Both the position numbers and the translations under genes were made by a program. Shown here in pieces: positions 36,199-44,588 of a stretch of 64,000 bases of DNA. The DNA comes from an uncultured Lachnospiraceae bacterium (lineage in GTDB: Bacteria; Bacillota; Clostridia; Lachnospirales; Lachnospiraceae), in contig CAMXQE010000006.1 in NCBI GenBank assembly GCA_947246015.1, positions 52,125 through 116,124 of the forward strand. Direction: 5' to 3'. Each line of letters starts with the position of its first letter. The stretch's first letter is position 1. The notes below the pieces were generated by a model. That model did not search any database. It was not told where the DNA came from and worked only from the letters and a program-made list of their open reading frames with translations.

Positions 36199-37070
36199 TA
36201 ATCAGGATTAAACCGTGTGTTCTGATATTCTTTCGGTGACATTCCATATTCCTTTTGGAAGGCACGGTAAAAGCTGGAGTAATCCTTAAAACCATACAGC
36301 GAATAGATGGAATTGATTTTTTCACGGGAGGACAGAGCATTCCGGCAGGCTTCCAAACGTTTTTTCGTAATATAGTGATGGATGGAACATCCGGTATTTT
36401 CCTTAAAAATATGTGCGATATGATATTTACTGACATAAAATTGTTCGGCCAGGTTTTCTAAAGACAGCTCTTCATCCAAATGCTTATCAATGTAGGACAG
36501 CAGGTTCTGGTACAGACTCTGTTTTTCTTTTGGGCACTTAGGATGTTCCTGCTCATAGGCAGTACGGTTTAAGTGTAAAATCAGACTGCAGACGTACAGG
36601 GAGACGGTTTCTTCCTTTCCAAACCGCTGCTCATGCATTTCTTCAATCAGGTCAAACACTTTTGACTGTATCGCATAGAAAGCAATCATATCATTATGGA
36701 ATATATATTTCTTTCTGTCTGCCGCGCGGTGGTTCAGGTAGCTGTAAGAGGAAGATGATTTGGCAAGTTTTTCAAGAAATTCCGTACTAACCCAGAAAAC
36801 AAACCTGCGGTACGGCACGTCATTCCTGTCAGACACCGCGTGATGCGGTATCCCGGGAGGAATCAGGATGACATCCCCGGGTTCCAGGGGATACAGATGT
36901 CCGTCGATTTCCATTATAATGTCCCCTTCCAGAAAGAGATAAAATTCATAATAAGTGTGGGTATGGCTTTCCACACCGGTAAATCGCCTGTCATTGTAAT
37001 AATAAAGTTCAAAATCCGGCATCTGCATATACTGCCTTGTACTGAATTTGGTCTGTAAGTTTTTCTTCAT
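36198..37070 (-). CDS. AraC-family transcriptional regulator
   Basis: A 290-residue regulator with an N-terminal cupin sugar-binding domain (FLEGDIIMEIDGHLYPLEPGDV, ILIPPGIPHHAV) and a C-terminal double HTH (LSLENLAEQFYVSKYHIAHI; SIYSLYGFKDYSSFYRAFQKEYG). The ORF track opens at 37106; ATG 37070 (MKKNLQTKF) is preferred, with AGAAAGAAG upstream. It is divergent from uxuA-uxuB-GH115 and is the likely activator of that cassette, responding to a glucuronate-derived signal (inferred). A 40-bp dispersed repeat lies directly upstream of its start. Confidence 0.88.
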   Translation of the reverse strand: MKKNLQTKFSTRQYMQMPDFELYYYNDRRFTGVESHTHTYYEFYLFLEGDIIMEIDGHLYPLEPGDVILIPPGIPHHAVSDRNDVPYRRFVFWVSTEFLEKLAKSSSSYSYLNHRAADRKKYIFHNDMIAFYAIQSKVFDLIEEMHEQRFGKEETVSLYVCSLILHLNRTAYEQEHPKCPKEKQSLYQNLLSYIDKHLDEELSLENLAEQFYVSKYHIAHIFKENTGCSIHHYITKKRLEACRNALSSREKINSIYSLYGFKDYSSFYRAFQKEYGMSPKEYQNTRFNPD

Positions 37071-37078
37071 ATTGCTTC

Positions 37079-37118
37079 TTTCTGCGCTGCTTTTTGCGCA
37101 TATCAAGTTTGTGGATGC
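37079..37118 (-). repeat. 40-bp dispersed repeat, copy 1
   Basis: On the - strand this is GCATCCACAAACTTGATATG followed by CGCAAAAAGCAGCGCAGAAA, identical over 40 bases to 63185-63224. It lies in the 5' leader of the AraC gene, 8 bases from its start codon. Homology continues a few bases further (GTCTGC) with a 5-base gap. It is a partial copy of the palindromic element described at 63137-63230. Confidence 0.85.
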
Positions 37119-37229
37119 AGACTCTTATATCTTATATATCACAAAACCGCAACTTTTACAATGAGTGCCGCAATTCTGTCAATGGCATTTTTTATCAAAA
37201 AGCCTTATAGTAGTCATAACAGAAGAATA

Positions 37230-37257
37230 CGGACAGAAAACAAAGATAATTTATAAT
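37230..37257 (+). promoter_or_regulatory. Candidate promoter of uxuA operon
   Basis: TATAAT (37252-37257) is preceded at 16 bases by CGGACA, a weak -35, as expected for a promoter that depends on an activator. The AraC gene is divergent across this region. Imperfect GTGCC...GGCAT dyad symmetry around 37165-37190 could be the operator. Confidence 0.4.
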
Positions 37258-37294
37258 GCTTATGCTGCCGAAGGCAGTAAGAAGGAGGATTTTT

Positions 37295-38368
37295 ATGGAG
37301 ATGACATTGCGGTGGTACGGTTCGGAATCTGATACGGTTACACTGGAGCAAATCAGGCAGATTCCGGGTGTCAAAGGTGTCATAACAACTTTATATGACA
37401 CTAAGCCGGGTGAAGTATGGACGCGGGAGCGCATCCGTGCCATGAAGGAGGAAGTGGAGGACGCAGGACTGCATGTTGCCGGAATAGAGAGTGTGAATGT
37501 ACATGATTCTATTAAGACCGGTTCTCAGGATAAAGATTTGTATATCGACCATTATATCGAAACCCTGGAGCATTTGGGACAGGAGGATATCCATATGGTG
37601 TGCTACAATTTTATGCCGGTGTTCGACTGGACGAGGACAGAGCTTGCGCGCATGAGGGAGGACGGTTCAACCGTGCTTGCCTATACGCAGGAAGCAGTGG
37701 ATGCACTGGAGCCGGAGAAAATGTTTGCCTCTATTGCCGGTGACACGAACGGTTCCGTCATGCCGGGCTGGGAGCCGGAGCGCATGGAGCACGTGAAGGA
37801 ACTGTTTGCCATGTACAGGGACATTGACGATGAAAAACTGTTTGAGAACTTAAAATATTTTTTGGAACGTATCATGCCGGTCTGCGGCAAATATGATATC
37901 AACATGGCAATCCACCCGGATGACCCGGCGTGGAGCGTGTTCGGACTTCCGCGCATTATCATCAACAAGGCAAATATTCTGAGAATGATGCAGATGGTGG
38001 ACGACCCGCATAACGGCGTGACGTTCTGTTCCGGTTCTTACGGTACAAACCTTGAGAATGACCTGCCGGATATGATACGTGCTTTAAAGGGACGGATTCA
38101 TTTTGCACATGTGCGTAACCTGAAATTCCATTCGCCGACAAACTTTGAGGAAGCGGCGCATCTTTCTGCGGACGGCAGTTTTGATATGTATGAGATTATG
38201 AAAGCACTGTACGATATCGGCTTCGATGGTCCGATACGTCCGGATCACGGACGGATGATCTGGGGTGAAAAAGCCATGCCGGGATACGGGCTGTATGACA
38301 GGGCTTTGGGAGCAGCATATTTAAACGGTTTATGGGAAGCAATTGAGAAAAATCAGAAAAGGGCATAA
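37295..38368 (+). CDS. uxuA: Mannonate dehydratase
   Basis: UxuA dehydrates D-mannonate to 2-keto-3-deoxygluconate in glucuronate breakdown. The start METLR-type sequence (MEMTLRWYGSESDTVTLEQI) and GVKGVITTLYDTKPGEVWTR, MAIHPDDPAWSVFGLPRII, and RIHFAHVRNLKFH with the metal-binding His residues and RPDHGRMIWGE fit the family. AAGGAGG at 37283 sets the ATG at 37295 (357 residues). It is the first gene of the uxuA-uxuB-GH115 operon. Confidence 0.95.
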   Translation: MEMTLRWYGSESDTVTLEQIRQIPGVKGVITTLYDTKPGEVWTRERIRAMKEEVEDAGLHVAGIESVNVHDSIKTGSQDKDLYIDHYIETLEHLGQEDIHMVCYNFMPVFDWTRTELARMREDGSTVLAYTQEAVDALEPEKMFASIAGDTNGSVMPGWEPERMEHVKELFAMYRDIDDEKLFENLKYFLERIMPVCGKYDINMAIHPDDPAWSVFGLPRIIINKANILRMMQMVDDPHNGVTFCSGSYGTNLENDLPDMIRALKGRIHFAHVRNLKFHSPTNFEEAAHLSADGSFDMYEIMKALYDIGFDGPIRPDHGRMIWGEKAMPGYGLYDRALGAAYLNGLWEAIEKNQKRA

Positions 38369-38379
38369 GAGGTATTGTT

Positions 38380-39987
38380 ATGAGACTGGATGAAAAAGGA
38401 TTGGAAAACCGTACGGAGTGGGAGCAGGCAGGATATGCCCTGCCGCAGTATGACAGGAAAAAGATGATACAGGAAACGGAGGAAAATCCATACTGGATTC
38501 ATTTTGGAGCGGGAAACATTTTCCGTGCATTTCAGGCAAATATTGTACAGAATCTGCTGAATCATGGGATTCTGGACCGGGGGATTGTTGTCGCGGAGGG
38601 GTTTGACTATGAGATTATTGAGAAAATAAACCGTCCCCACGATGATTACAGTATATTAGTAACACTAAAGGCAGAGGGAAATATAGAAAAAACAGTGGTT
38701 GGCAGCATAGCCGGGTCCTATGTGCCGGATTCCGGAAACGAGGCAGAATTTGCCCGTTTAAGAGCAGTCTTTGAAAAAGATTCGTTACAGATGGCGACGT
38801 TTACCATCACGGAAAAAGGTTACAGTCTGACAGATGGAAAAGGGGAGCCGGCTGCGGCAGTGGCAGAGGACTTTAAAAACGGACCTCAGATGCCTGAAAG
38901 TTATATTGGAAAAGTTGCGTCCCTGCTCTATGCCCGTTACCTTGCAGGCAGGAAGCCGGTCGCGATGGTGAGTATGGACAATTGCTCCCATAACGGGGAT
39001 AAGCTGTATGAGGCAGTCCGTGCATTTGCAGAAAAATGGTCTGAAAACGGGCTTGCGGAGAAAGAATTTTTGGAATACATAGAAAATCCGGAGCAGGTAT
39101 CATTCCCATGGACCATGATTGATAAAATCACACCGAGACCGGATAACTCTGTGCTGGATATCCTGAAACGGGACGGTGTGGAGGGCCTGGAGCCTGTGGT
39201 GACTTCAAAAAATACGTATACTGCTCCGTTCGTCAATGCGGAGGAGTGTGAATATCTGGTGGTTGAAGATGCTTTTCCGAACGGCAGGCCGGCACTGGAA
39301 AAGGGCGGGGTGATTTTCACGACACGGGAGACGGTAGACCAGGTGGAGAAGATGAAGGTATGTACCTGCCTGAATCCATTGCATACAGCCCTGGCAGTAT
39401 TTGGGTGTCTGCTGGGTTATGAGAAGATTTCCGAAGAGATGAAAGATACAGAACTCAAAAAACTGGTAGAGACAATCGGATATCAGGAAGGGCTTCCCGT
39501 TGTAGTCAATCCGGGCATCATAAACCCGAAAGAGTTTATTGATGCGGTGCTTCAGGTACGGATTCCGAACCCGTTTATGCCGGACACGCCGCAGCGCATT
39601 GCGACAGACACTTCGCAAAAACTTGCAATCCGGTTCGGGGAGACAATCAAGGCGTACCAGGCATCCGCGGATATGGATACGAGGGATTTGAAAAAAATAC
39701 CGCTGGTGTTTGCAGGATGGCTGCGTTATCTTATGGGAGTGGGGGATGACGGAAAAGAATTTGCACTTAGTCCTGACCCGATGATGGCTGCACTCCGGCC
39801 ATATATAAACGGGATGAAACTGGGGGAAAGGGTGGATGGGGAAGCACTGAGACCGGTTTTGTCCGATGCGGAAATCTTCGGGGTGAATTTATACGATGTC
39901 CATATGGCGGAAACGGTCATTGGCTATCTCAATGAAATGACTGAGGGAACGGGTGCTGTCCGCAGAACGCTGCAAAAGTATTGTTAA
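38380..39987 (+). CDS. uxuB: D-mannonate oxidoreductase (fructuronate reductase)
   Basis: A long-chain polyol dehydrogenase that interconverts D-fructuronate and D-mannonate with NAD(H). WIHFGAGNIFRAFQANIVQN is the nucleotide-binding start, and SMDNCSHNGDKLYEAV, MIDKITPRPD and TCLNPLHTALAVFGCLLGY are conserved family blocks. The 535-residue length is normal. It begins 11 bases after uxuA, supporting the same pathway. Confidence 0.92.
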   Translation: MRLDEKGLENRTEWEQAGYALPQYDRKKMIQETEENPYWIHFGAGNIFRAFQANIVQNLLNHGILDRGIVVAEGFDYEIIEKINRPHDDYSILVTLKAEGNIEKTVVGSIAGSYVPDSGNEAEFARLRAVFEKDSLQMATFTITEKGYSLTDGKGEPAAAVAEDFKNGPQMPESYIGKVASLLYARYLAGRKPVAMVSMDNCSHNGDKLYEAVRAFAEKWSENGLAEKEFLEYIENPEQVSFPWTMIDKITPRPDNSVLDILKRDGVEGLEPVVTSKNTYTAPFVNAEECEYLVVEDAFPNGRPALEKGGVIFTTRETVDQVEKMKVCTCLNPLHTALAVFGCLLGYEKISEEMKDTELKKLVETIGYQEGLPVVVNPGIINPKEFIDAVLQVRIPNPFMPDTPQRIATDTSQKLAIRFGETIKAYQASADMDTRDLKKIPLVFAGWLRYLMGVGDDGKEFALSPDPMMAALRPYINGMKLGERVDGEALRPVLSDAEIFGVNLYDVHMAETVIGYLNEMTEGTGAVRRTLQKYC

Positions 39988-40020
39988 GATATCAAAGTGG
40001 ATTTCTTATGGGAAGTTCAC

Positions 40021-40175
40021 TTTGGCTGCATCAGGCCGGGGCGGTGTGCCGACTTATTCCCGCGAGCAACGAGCCAAGTGACTGCAGCATTTGGCGACTG
40101 CCGCGAGGGTCAAATACCCCGCCCCTTGGGGCGTTGCAAATTTGATGCCCCGCTGCTTGCGGCGGGGTCTTTGAC
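40021..40175. repeat. Multi-hairpin intergenic repeat unit
   Basis: This GC-rich 155-base stretch between uxuB and the GH115 gene contains several nested inverted repeats: GCCAAGTG/CATTTGGC, GCCCC-TT-GGGGC, and a 15-bp pair GTCAAATACCCCGCC / GGCGGGGTCTTTGAC (40109-40123, 40161-40175) that can compete with an inner GGGGC/GCCCC pairing. Sequences like this seem familiar to me as intergenic repeats in Lachnospiraceae genomes, but there is no second copy here. It may reduce transcription into the GH115 gene. Confidence 0.6.
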
Positions 40176-40236
40176 TATAATGAAAGCGGGAATGCAATGC
40201 AAAAGAGCAGTCTGGCAGAGTGTACAGGAGGAGAAT

Positions 40237-42243
40237 ATGCCAATTATTTTAAACAGAAACACCCATATCAGGGCGGCAGAGACAGCTGCGGTACGCAAGG
40301 CCGCCGATGCCCTGCAGCGCGATATGGAAAAAGTATTTCATGAAAGCGCCTCGGAAGGGGCATCCATCTGTCTGGTTCAGGAACAGATGGAGCAGGAGCA
40401 GTTTCAGCTAAAAGCAGCAGGCGGAAAACTGGAAATCCATGCGGGGGATGATTTGGGATTTATTTACGGAATCTATGAAATCAGCCGTACTTTGCTTGGC
40501 GTAACAGATTTCTGGTTCTGGAATGACCAGGAATTTATTCCGGGGGATGAAATACGGGTTGCGGATGATTTTCAGTACCAGTCTAAGCCCTGTGCCGTGA
40601 AATACAGAGGGTGGTTTATCAACGATGAAGTGCTGCTGCATACATGGAAAGTCGGGAGAAAAAAAGATATGCCATGGGAGATGGCATTTGAAACGCTCCT
40701 GCGCTGTGGGGGGAATATGATTATTCCGGGCACTGACAGGAATTCGGAACGTTACCGTCCGCTGGCTGCAGAGATGGGGCTTTTCATTACGCATCACCAT
40801 GCGGAGCCGTTAGGCGCCGAAATGTTCGCCCGTGCCTATCCGGAATTGAATCCGTCTTATGCGGAGTATCCTGAAAAATTTCAGGGATTATGGAAGGATG
40901 CTATTGAAGCACAGGCAGGTATGCATGTGGTTTGGAACTTAGGCTTCCGCGGACAGGGGGACTGTCCTTTTTGGGCGGACGATTCCCGGTATGAGACAGA
41001 TGAGGCAAGAGGGGAGCTGCTGAGCAGTCTGATTCGTATTCAGTATAATCTGGTGAAGGAATCGGACAAAGACGCCGTCTGCTGTACCAATCTATATGGG
41101 GAAATGATGGAACTTTATCAGAAGGGCTGTCTGAATATTCCGGAGGATGTTATAAAAATATGGGCGGATAATGGATACGGGAAGATGGTATCGAGGAGGC
41201 AGAACAATCACAATCCCAGAGTGACAGCATTGCCGGAAGCCGGAAACCATGAGCATAACGGAATTTATTATCACGTTTCTTTCTATGATTTGCAGGCGGC
41301 AAACCATATCACCATGCTTCCCAACTCCCCCTGTTTTGTGGCAAGGGAACTGGAGGAGGTTCTGGCGAGGAATGGAAAGGACTTTTGGATTATTAACTGC
41401 TCCAATATTAAACCGCATGTCTATTTTCTGGATTTGATTGCGCGGATGTGGCGGGATGGACAGGTCGATGTGGACGGCCACCGCAGGGAATATACAGAGC
41501 GGTATTATGGAACCGGAAACAGAGAGATGGTAGAAAACTGTCTGAAACTTTACCCTGATTATGCAGTGAAATATGGAAAGCAGGAGGATGAACATGCCGG
41601 AGAGCAGTTTGCAAACCATGTCCCGCGCATGTTTATCACACAGCTGATTAAGGACAGGAATACCTTTTGTAAAGATATGCGCTGGGCGGCACAGGGTGAA
41701 ACGCTGAAAGAACAGGTTCTGTGGTATAAGACAGTGTGCAGCCGGGCAGTTACAGGCTATGCGGAATATCAGGAAAAATGTGAGAAAGCATGTGCTGAAT
41801 TAGCGGGAAATGGAAAGAGGCTGTTTGAAGATTCCATTCTTTTGCAGGTGAGGCTCCTGTATCACTGTTATCAGGGGGCGCTGCTTGCCTCAGAGGGCAT
41901 TCTGGCGGCTCTTGAGGAGGATTACCAAAAGGCGTTTTATATGGCAGGCAAGGCACGGAAGGAATATCTGGCAGCGGACCATGCCATGCGCAGCCGGGAA
42001 CATGGGAAATGGCATATGTTTTATGAAAATGAGTGCCTGACGGATGTGAAACAGACGGCATGGGTGCTCGAAGGAATGATGGGATTTGTCAGGACGCTTG
42101 GCGACGGCCCCCATTATTTCGAATGGCAGAGGGAGTTTCTGTATCCGGAAGAGGACAGAAGGATTTTATTGATTTTGAATATGGATAACCACCTAAAGGA
42201 TTTGGAACTTTTTGAGCTTATGGAGGAAAAATGGGACATATAG
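40237..42243 (+). CDS. GH115-like alpha-glucuronidase
   Basis: GH115 enzymes remove (4-O-methyl-)glucuronic acid from xylan. The diagnostic block KYRGWFINDEVLLHTWKVG is present, after GFIYGIYEISRTLLGVTDFWFW and before MAFETLLRCGGNMIIPGT and HHHAEPLGAEMFARAYPELN. It has 668 residues, shorter than most GH115 enzymes, and has no signal peptide, so it probably acts in the cytoplasm on imported oligosaccharides. AGGAGGAG at 40227-40233 sets the start at 40237; the track's extension to 39997 reads through the repeat. It would deliver glucuronate into the uxuA-uxuB pathway. Confidence 0.85.
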   Translation: MPIILNRNTHIRAAETAAVRKAADALQRDMEKVFHESASEGASICLVQEQMEQEQFQLKAAGGKLEIHAGDDLGFIYGIYEISRTLLGVTDFWFWNDQEFIPGDEIRVADDFQYQSKPCAVKYRGWFINDEVLLHTWKVGRKKDMPWEMAFETLLRCGGNMIIPGTDRNSERYRPLAAEMGLFITHHHAEPLGAEMFARAYPELNPSYAEYPEKFQGLWKDAIEAQAGMHVVWNLGFRGQGDCPFWADDSRYETDEARGELLSSLIRIQYNLVKESDKDAVCCTNLYGEMMELYQKGCLNIPEDVIKIWADNGYGKMVSRRQNNHNPRVTALPEAGNHEHNGIYYHVSFYDLQAANHITMLPNSPCFVARELEEVLARNGKDFWIINCSNIKPHVYFLDLIARMWRDGQVDVDGHRREYTERYYGTGNREMVENCLKLYPDYAVKYGKQEDEHAGEQFANHVPRMFITQLIKDRNTFCKDMRWAAQGETLKEQVLWYKTVCSRAVTGYAEYQEKCEKACAELAGNGKRLFEDSILLQVRLLYHCYQGALLASEGILAALEEDYQKAFYMAGKARKEYLAADHAMRSREHGKWHMFYENECLTDVKQTAWVLEGMMGFVRTLGDGPHYFEWQREFLYPEEDRRILLILNMDNHLKDLELFELMEEKWDI

Positions 42244-42293
42244 GCGGGAGAGGATAACAGGACTTAAGCGGCGGCGGAAAATGCAAAAAAATT

Positions 42294-42324
42294 ACAGCAG
42301 TCAGAAATGATTGCTGTTTTTTTG
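42294..42324 (+). terminator. Terminator of the uronate operon
   Basis: ACAGCAGTCA-GAAA-TGATTGCTGT forms a stem with one mismatch, followed by TTTTTTT. It lies about 50 bases past the GH115 stop codon and closes the operon before the Spo0A-like gene. Confidence 0.88.
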
Positions 42325-42339
42325 TGCGATGCCTAACGC

Positions 42340-42369
42340 TTGAATACTCAAATAATGTTCCTTTATAAT
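42340..42369 (+). promoter_or_regulatory. Promoter of the Spo0A-like gene
   Basis: TTGAAT (42340-42345), an 18-base spacer and a perfect TATAAT (42364-42369) form a sigma-A promoter. The leader would be about 120 bases long. No clear 0A-box (TGTCGAA) lies in the promoter. Confidence 0.65.
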
Positions 42370-42493
42370 AAACAATAGCAGTATTTGGAAATTCATATCA
42401 TTTGCCTTGGATTTTCATATATCAGCAAAGAAAAAAGTCGGGGGACAGCAGATTGCACTCGTCCCTCATGACAGGAAAGGAGCATGGTTTAGG

Positions 42494-43015
42494 ATGGAAC
42501 AGCTGAATCTAACATCGACAAAGGATAGTGAGGGAGTTTATAAGATACTGGGCGATCTGATGAATATGGATAAGGAATTTCAGATAATGATTACGGTACC
42601 CTCCAATCATAAGGAGTCTTCCATGTCAGGGCAGGATGCTGCGGCGAAGAATAGTTACGGAACAAGGGACCTGGAAAAAGACGTGACGGATATCATCCAT
42701 GAAATCGGAGTTCCGGCGCATATCAAAGGATACCAGTATCTGAGGGAGGCAATCATGATGTCCGTAGAGGACAACGAAATGCTTAATTCCATCACGAAAG
42801 TACTTTACCCATCCATCGCGAAAAAGTACCAGACTACGCCAAGCAGGGTAGAGCGTGCAATCCGCCATGCCATAGAGGTAGCCTGGAGCAGAGGGAAGAT
42901 GGAGACACTGGATGCGATGTTCGGATATACCATCAATACGGGAAAGGGAAAGCCGACCAACTCGGAGTTCATTGCCTTAATTGCGGATAAGATAAGATTA
43001 CAGTATAAAAATTGA
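42494..43015 (+). CDS. Spo0A-like regulator with truncated receiver domain
   Basis: The C-terminal 115 residues are a full Spo0A DNA-binding domain ([56 protein letters not shown]). The first 35 residues still resemble beta1-alpha1-beta2 of a Spo0A receiver ([20 protein letters not shown], then [12 protein letters not shown]), with the usual acidic pair reduced to Lys-Asp. A short linker then leads straight to the DNA-binding domain. The phospho-acceptor Asp and the rest of the receiver are missing, so it cannot be phosphorylated like normal Spo0A (about 265 residues; here 173). The ORF track opens at 42407. ATG 42494 is my choice, with AAAGGAG about 12 bases upstream. Confidence 0.88.
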   Translation: MEQLNLTSTKDSEGVYKILGDLMNMDKEFQIMITVPSNHKESSMSGQDAAAKNSYGTRDLEKDVTDIIHEIGVPAHIKGYQYLREAIMMSVEDNEMLNSITKVLYPSIAKKYQTTPSRVERAIRHAIEVAWSRGKMETLDAMFGYTINTGKGKPTNSEFIALIADKIRLQYKN

Positions 43016-43126
43016 AAATTAAGATGTAAAATTTAACAATTACTTCTTTTAAACCCATCCAAGATGATGTATAATAATCATAAGTATATCGGTGGTGAAG
43101 GCTGAGGAAGGAGCATGTTAATAACT

Positions 43127-44572
43127 ATGAAAAAAATATTATTTGTTGCATCGGAAGGTGTACCGTTTATTAAAACAGGAGGGCTGGCGGATGTAGTGGG
43201 GTCTCTGCCGAAATGTATCGATAAGGAATATTTTGACGTGAGGGTCATGATTCCGAAGTATACCTGTATGACACAGGAGATGAAGGACAAAATGTCCTAT
43301 AGAACCCACTTCTATATGGATTTTAACTGGAAAAACGAATATGTGGGCATTATGGAAGCGCAGCTTGACGGAGTTACCTATTATTTTATTGACAATGAAA
43401 TGATGTTTTCCGGATTCCGCCCTTACAGCGATAATGTACTGGATGAAATTACGAAGTTTTCTTTCTTCTCAAAGGCAGCTTTATCGGCGCTTCCTTTGAT
43501 TGATTTCCGTCCGGATGTGATTCACTGCCATGACTGGCAGACGGGGCTTGTTCCGGTATATCTGAAAGAACGTTTTCAGGGTAATGACTTTTTCCGCGGT
43601 ATAAAGACAGTCATGACCATCCACAATTTGAAATTCCAGGGGAAATGGGATGTAAAGACGGTAAAATCCATTACCGGACTGCCGGATTACTTCTTTACGC
43701 CGGATAAGCTGGAAGCTTATAAGGATGCAAACCTGTTAAAAGGCGGTCTGGTATATGCAGATGCCATTACGACGGTCAGTGATACTTATGCGGAGGAAAT
43801 CAAAACCGAGTTCTACGGCGAGGGCCTGAACGGTCTGCTGCAGGCAAGAAGCGGGGATCTTAGGGGCATTGTGAATGGTATTGACTACGATGACTTCAAT
43901 CCGGAGACGGATAAGTATATTGAGCACAAGTATAATGCGGTGAACTTCCGCAAAGAGAAGATTAAGAATAAACGTGCCCTACAGGCGGAGCTGGGACTGG
44001 AGCAGGATGATAAGAAGATGCTGATTGGTATCGTATCCAGACTGACAGACCAGAAAGGTTTTGACCTGATTGATTACATGATGGATGAAATCTGCCAGGA
44101 TGCGGTACAGGTGGTGGTTTTAGGTACGGGTGAGGAACGCTATGAGAATATGTTCCGTCATTTTGACTGGAAATACCATGACAAAGTTTCCGCCAATATT
44201 TTCTATTCGGAGGCTCTTTCCCATAAGATATATGCGGCCAGCGATGTGTTCCTGATGCCCTCACTGTTCGAACCCTGCGGGCTCAGCCAGCTGATGGCGC
44301 TGCGTTATGGTACGGTGCCTATTGTAAGGGAGACCGGAGGACTGAAGGATACGGTGCAGCCTTACAATGAGTATGAGAATACGGGAACCGGCTTTAGTTT
44401 CAAAAATTACAATGCGCATGAGATGCTGGCATCCATCCGTTACGCGGAACGCATTTATTATGATAAAAAACGGGAATGGAATAAAATCATCGACAGGGGA
44501 ATGGCAGCTGATTTTTCATGGCATGTGTCCGCGAAAAAATATCAGGAAATGTATGATTGGCTGATTGGCTAA
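43127..44572 (+). CDS. glgA: Glycogen synthase (ADP-glucose)
   Basis: A GT5 enzyme that extends alpha-1,4-glucan from ADP-glucose. KKILFVASEGVPFIKTGGLADVVG contains the KxGGL substrate motif, and VIHCHDWQTGLVPVYLK, VSRLTDQKGFDL and FEPCGLSQLMALRYGTVPIV are conserved. The start may be ATG 43115 or 43127; the latter fits the family N-terminus. The other glycogen genes are not nearby, so it appears as a single gene with its own TATAAT at 43070-43075. Confidence 0.94.
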   Translation: MKKILFVASEGVPFIKTGGLADVVGSLPKCIDKEYFDVRVMIPKYTCMTQEMKDKMSYRTHFYMDFNWKNEYVGIMEAQLDGVTYYFIDNEMMFSGFRPYSDNVLDEITKFSFFSKAALSALPLIDFRPDVIHCHDWQTGLVPVYLKERFQGNDFFRGIKTVMTIHNLKFQGKWDVKTVKSITGLPDYFFTPDKLEAYKDANLLKGGLVYADAITTVSDTYAEEIKTEFYGEGLNGLLQARSGDLRGIVNGIDYDDFNPETDKYIEHKYNAVNFRKEKIKNKRALQAELGLEQDDKKMLIGIVSRLTDQKGFDLIDYMMDEICQDAVQVVVLGTGEERYENMFRHFDWKYHDKVSANIFYSEALSHKIYAASDVFLMPSLFEPCGLSQLMALRYGTVPIVRETGGLKDTVQPYNEYENTGTGFSFKNYNAHEMLASIRYAERIYYDKKREWNKIIDRGMAADFSWHVSAKKYQEMYDWLIG

Positions 44573-44588
44573 AAGGACGGAACAGTTT

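Noticed and set aside
39997-40236. Upstream extension of the GH115 ORF by 80 codons
   Set aside because: The extension translates a GC-rich hairpin repeat; the AGGAGGAG site at 40227 and the family N-terminus place the start at 40237.
42500-42520. 0A-box in the Spo0A-like gene
   Set aside because: ATCGACAAA has six of seven positions of a reversed 0A-box but lies inside the coding sequence, where one near-match is expected by chance.
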